Positions 21,736-23,726 of a DNA stretch of 23,726 bases are shown here, one piece after another. The notes beneath the pieces are model-generated. The model had not been told where the DNA came from. It saw only the letters and a program-made list of their open reading frames with translations, and made no database searches. Source of the stretch: a virus; the IMG/VR virus record IMGVR_UViG_3300031727_000054, positions 1 to 23,726 of that record. The stretch is one strand, 5' to 3'. Position 1 is the first letter of the stretch, and each line of letters starts with the position of its first letter. A program made the position numbers and the translations under genes.

Positions 21736-21930
21736 ATGCCGAAAACCGGAGAAAACTACCCCTGCGGGCCTTGCGAACTACCACTTGAGTGCAACAGCTG
21801 TGGTACTATAATAACGGAGGAGAACGTTATAAACGAAGCCTGCACCGAAGAATGCGATATATGCGATTACTGCGGTATCGGAAAGTGCCCAGACTGCGGA
21901 GAACACTGGCACTGCGGTGGGTGCATATAG
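21736..21930 (+). CDS. Zinc-finger-like Cys-rich small protein (64 aa)
   Basis: ATG 21736 follows AAGGAG with 7-base spacing. The protein has 12 Cys and several CxxC pairs (Cys10/13, 19/22, 40/43, 43/46, 51/54, 60/63), with a His pair near the C-terminus (EHWHCGGC). This is enough for two or more zinc sites. The DYCGIGKCPDCGEHWHC segment is typical of zinc ribbons. It is probably a small nucleic-acid- or protein-binding protein. The family is not identified. Confidence 0.75.
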   Translation: MPKTGENYPCGPCELPLECNSCGTIITEENVINEACTEECDICDYCGIGKCPDCGEHWHCGGCI

Positions 21931-21940
21931 CGATAACACA

Positions 21941-22044
21941 AATAACCGAATAACCGAATAACCGAATAACCGAATAACCGAATAACCGAATAACCGAATA
22001 ACCGAATAACCGAATAACCGAATAACCGAATAACCGAATAAGGA
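21941..22044 (+). repeat. 8-bp tandem repeat, 12 copies plus a Shine-Dalgarno-bearing last unit
   Basis: AATAACCG is repeated 12 times without change from 21941 to 22036. The next unit, AATAAGGA, is a variant that supplies the AAGGAG Shine-Dalgarno for the gene starting at 22053. The array lies in the untranslated leader. Copy number could change by slippage. Confidence 0.9.
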
Positions 22045-22052
22045 GAATTACT

Positions 22053-22502
22053 ATGCCACGCCATGACAAACTTGTTGAACTGATGATTTCCGGTAAACTG
22101 CCGATGCCCGGCTACCTTACTAAAAGCGACGAGGACTTGGCGTTATGCGCACAAGAGTTTGAGAAAACTGCGTTACAGTACATCAAAGCTGTGGAACAGG
22201 GACGAATGATTTGCTTTATCCACGGAGTTTCGCGCTCCGGGATGACTAGACGCATGACCTTTAAAGCGTGCATCAGGAACAGGGCATTCGGCACGTATTC
22301 GTATATTGACCTGAACTGGTTCATCCATGCGGCAACAGGTACCCGACTCAACAAAGACCGTGAATTAGTAGTCGGGGGCTGCGGGATGAATATGGTGTTC
22401 GCCACAAACTATTCAGTGATCCACAGTTTACAGCGGTTAGGGTACCTGAAACCGAAGCGAGCTGAAAGACTGGCCCAGATGACACCTGAAGCAGTTTATT
22501 AG
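22053..22502 (+). CDS. Conserved phage protein of unknown function with SRSGMTR and GGCGM motifs
   Basis: The protein has 149 residues; ATG 22053 lies 7 bases after AGGAG. It holds a SRSGMTRR motif (HGVSRSGMTRRMTFKAC) and a GGCGMNM motif with a following FATNYSVI helix. I recall this combination from small phage proteins that usually have no assigned function. The N-terminus is a short helical part (DKLVELMISGKLP). No membrane segment or signal peptide is present. A regulatory or nucleotide-related function could be guessed, but nothing in the sequence proves it. Confidence 0.75.
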   Translation: MPRHDKLVELMISGKLPMPGYLTKSDEDLALCAQEFEKTALQYIKAVEQGRMICFIHGVSRSGMTRRMTFKACIRNRAFGTYSYIDLNWFIHAATGTRLNKDRELVVGGCGMNMVFATNYSVIHSLQRLGYLKPKRAERLAQMTPEAVY

Positions 22503-22519
22503 AGCGTTCTTAAATTTGT

Positions 22520-22880
22520 CCAACAGAATCAGCGCTATACTGGTCCTGTTGGGCGGATATCCAGGGGAGTTCGAGTTTTACTCTTCGGACTCTTCACTCT
22601 TATGGAACTCTTCGCGTTTACTCTTCGGGGTGTTTTTTACACTGATCCAGGGGGATGACTAGGGCTGCGAAGAGTAAAAGAGTTAATAGGGTGATTTGAA
22701 AATTTGAAAAAAATAAAATGTGCAGAGAAATATAGGAAAAATGGGTTTAACTCTTCGAGAGAGCCAAAAAATCCGCTCATCCCACCGGATCAGCGTTAAA
22801 AATCACCCCGAAGAGTTCGGGCGAAGAGTTCACGAAGAGTGAAGAGTTCCCCCTGGATATTTAGCCAACAAAATCAGCGC
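22520..22880. other. Large inverted-repeat region with GAAGAGT motifs, origin candidate
   Basis: No gene is seen here. Collinear arms pair: 22557-22567 with 22850-22860, 22589-22601 with 22835-22847, 22605-22615 with 22821-22831, 22620-22632 with 22804-22816, 22642-22648 with 22787-22793 and 22652-22658 with 22777-22783. The 118-base centre is AT-rich (TTTGAAAATTTGAAAAAAAT) and holds a nested pair 22668-22675 / 22749-22757. About ten copies of GAAGAGT or its complement occur. CCAACARAATCAGCGC flanks both sides (22520-22535 and 22865-22880). Multiple dyads plus AT-rich DNA fit a replication origin; a long RNA hairpin or a small mobile element is also possible. Confidence 0.7.
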
Positions 22881-23043
22881 AAACCTGAACCAATATTAAA
22901 AAATAGCACTTACACACTCTGCGGGAATCACTGAATAACTTTGTAAGTGACTGTAGTATAAGACTAAACGGACTTAGCGTGTAAAAACAACCCCATACGG
23001 CGGTCAAAACTCGACCGCTGATAAACTGAACCAGGAGACTGCT
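22881..23043 (+). promoter_or_regulatory. Gene-free spacer with two dyads ahead of the Cys-repeat gene
   Basis: CACTTACA (near 22907) and TGTAAGTG (near 22941) form a dyad, and GCGGTC/GACCGC flank an A-rich loop near 23000-23018. An AGGAG Shine-Dalgarno is at 23032-23036. A possible -10 box (TATAAG, near 22957) has no matching -35. No small gene was found. Confidence 0.5.
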
Positions 23044-23406
23044 ATGAAAATACTGAACGGGTATTACCACGACAACCACGGGAACAAATGGAGTTCCTCC
23101 TTATTCACCGAAGAAGAGGCCGAAGTGTTTGCGTCCACCCTGGTTAGCTGCACCAACTGCACCAACTGCACCAACTGCACCGACTGCAAAGACTGCACCA
23201 ACTGCACCAACTGCAACAAATGCAAACACTGCACTAACTGCGCTCACTGCAACAAATGCAAACACTGCATCAGCTGCACCGACTGCGATTACTGCAAACA
23301 ATCTAAAGGCTGCACCAACTGCACCGGCTGCGAACACTGCATCAGCTGCACCGACTGCACCGACTGCACCGACTGCACCGACAGCTTTTACCACATTTAC
23401 TACTGA
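23044..23406 (+). CDS. Protein with Cys at every third residue
   Basis: The protein has 120 residues; ATG 23044 follows AGGAG with 7-base spacing. The first 35 residues form a small domain (NGYYHDNHGNKWSSSLFTEEEAEVF). From residue 36 to 111 a Cys occurs at every third position (units CTN, CTD, CNK, CKH, CIS), 25 Cys in 26 places; the one exception is Ser87. The tail is SFYHIYY. DNA repeats are 9-base units. Cys-x-x arrays could bind metals or form a disulfide-stacked helix. I recall similar low-complexity Cys-triplet proteins in phage and gut-metagenome data but no function. Confidence 0.75.
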   Translation: MKILNGYYHDNHGNKWSSSLFTEEEAEVFASTLVSCTNCTNCTNCTDCKDCTNCTNCNKCKHCTNCAHCNKCKHCISCTDCDYCKQSKGCTNCTGCEHCISCTDCTDCTDCTDSFYHIYY

Positions 23407-23409
23407 TTA

Positions 23410-23473
23410 GGGAGACACCCTGAGAAATGGAACCGGGTATTACTACGGGAACAAACGGGGTGCCTCTTTATAG
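23410..23473 (+). pseudogene. Shortened copy of the Cys-repeat gene's 5' end
   Basis: Right after the Cys-repeat gene, a frame with CTG in place of ATG reads LRNGTGYYYGNKRGASL and a stop. It parallels the start NGYYHDNHGNKWSSSL of the gene at 23044. It has a GGGAG 5 bases upstream. It looks like a decayed duplicate with its repeat part deleted; weak CTG-start expression cannot be excluded. Confidence 0.5.
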
Positions 23474-23495
23474 ACCTAACCAAGGAGAACGACTG

Positions 23496-23726
23496 ATGAA
23501 ACGCACATTGACGCGGAAACAAGAACCTTTACACCATTATTACATGAGAGCGAAAGTAATCGGATCCAATGAGTTCATGACCGGTAACTGCTCCGGCCTC
23601 CGGGGTGACTGCTCCGACCTCCGGGGTGACTGCACCGACCTCCGGGGTGACTGCTCCGACCTCTGGGGTGACTGCTCCGGCCTCCGGGGTGACTGCTCCG
23701 GCCTCCGGGGCGTCTGCTCCGACCTC
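23496..23726 (+). CDS. Heptapeptide-repeat protein (CSGLRGD type), C-terminus cut by the window edge
   Basis: ATG 23496 follows AAGGAG with 8-base spacing; an in-frame ATG at 23427 has poorer spacing and lies in the remnant of the previous gene. Of 77 visible residues, 1-31 are basic and unfamiliar (MKRTLTRKQEPLHHYYMR). From Cys32 seven-residue units follow: CSGLRGD, CSDLRGD, CTDLRGD, CSDLWGD, CSGLRGD, CSGLRGV, with Cys at 32, 39, 46, 53, 60, 67 and 74. The DNA period is 21 bases. Similar repeats occur in unassigned phage and bacterial proteins as I recall. A Cys-ladder solenoid is possible. The gene continues beyond the window. Confidence 0.75.
   Translation, partial: MKRTLTRKQEPLHHYYMRAKVIGSNEFMTGNCSGLRGDCSDLRGDCTDLRGDCSDLWGDCSGLRGDCSGLRGVCSDL

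Noticed and set aside
21827-22069. Minus-strand frame with SVIRLFGY repeats
   Set aside because: The repeats are only the translation of the AATAACCG array on the other strand; no start signals and no matching promoter.
22520-22552. CCAACAG/CTGTTGG hairpin as a terminator for the gene ending at 22502
   Set aside because: The loop is 19 bases and no U-run follows.
23101-23394. Minus-strand GAVGAV-rich frame
   Set aside because: It is the antisense of the Cys-triplet gene and has no Shine-Dalgarno.
23578-23726. Diversity-generating retroelement variable repeat
   Set aside because: Variation is regular within 21-base units, and no reverse transcriptase or template repeat is seen in the window.

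Overview
The window is part of the genome of a tailed double-stranded DNA phage, most likely a short-tailed (P22-type) virus of a Gram-negative bacterium. I cannot identify the host species. Evidence for the phage type is a collinear morphogenesis block on the minus strand: candidate small terminase, large terminase with ATPase and nuclease motifs, P22-like portal, acidic scaffold, N4-gp56-family capsid protein, gp4-like head-tail adaptor, then tail genes. A lipoprotein with a clear lipobox points to a Gram-negative or at least lipoprotein-processing host. No integrase, transposase, tRNA, rRNA or CRISPR array was seen.

Layout: (i) 1-20220, minus strand, is one tightly packed late operon whose genes mostly overlap by a few bases. 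It reads leftward from a good sigma70-type promoter at 20192-20219 and runs off the left edge inside a CAP-domain virion protein. (ii) 14340-15010 is a repeat-rich island inside the operon, between scaffold and portal, with a five-member mini-hairpin array, a duplicated 79-bp coding module and an 11-bp tandem repeat. (iii) 20187-21020 is the divergent control region: twin palindromes upstream of the late promoter, a G-rich tract, a ~93-bp duplication, and three tandem 83-bp units that each carry a near-consensus sigma70 promoter firing rightward. (iv) 21021-23726, plus strand, is the start of an early-type region of small genes, each with a strong Shine-Dalgarno. It includes two near-identical ~115-nt structured leader elements, a 12-copy 8-bp repeat that ends in a Shine-Dalgarno, a 300-bp imperfect dyad rich in GAAGAGT motifs (origin candidate), and three unusual cysteine-rich or cysteine-periodic proteins.

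The plan resembles T7 in logic, though not in visible sequence: three strong host-type promoters feed a string of small genes separated by long RNA hairpins, while structural genes are transcribed divergently under a separate, probably activated or repressed promoter. The late genes package DNA (TerS/TerL/portal), build the head (scaffold/capsid), close it (adaptor, stopper/hub) and build a beta-rich tail and host-contact apparatus. The most novel-looking elements are the duplicated leader RNA, the 17-unit beta-solenoid-like tail protein, the CAP plus SdrB-like virion protein, the Cys-every-third-residue protein, the dyad/iteron region and a duplicated C-terminal module in which one copy is cut off by a TGA codon.
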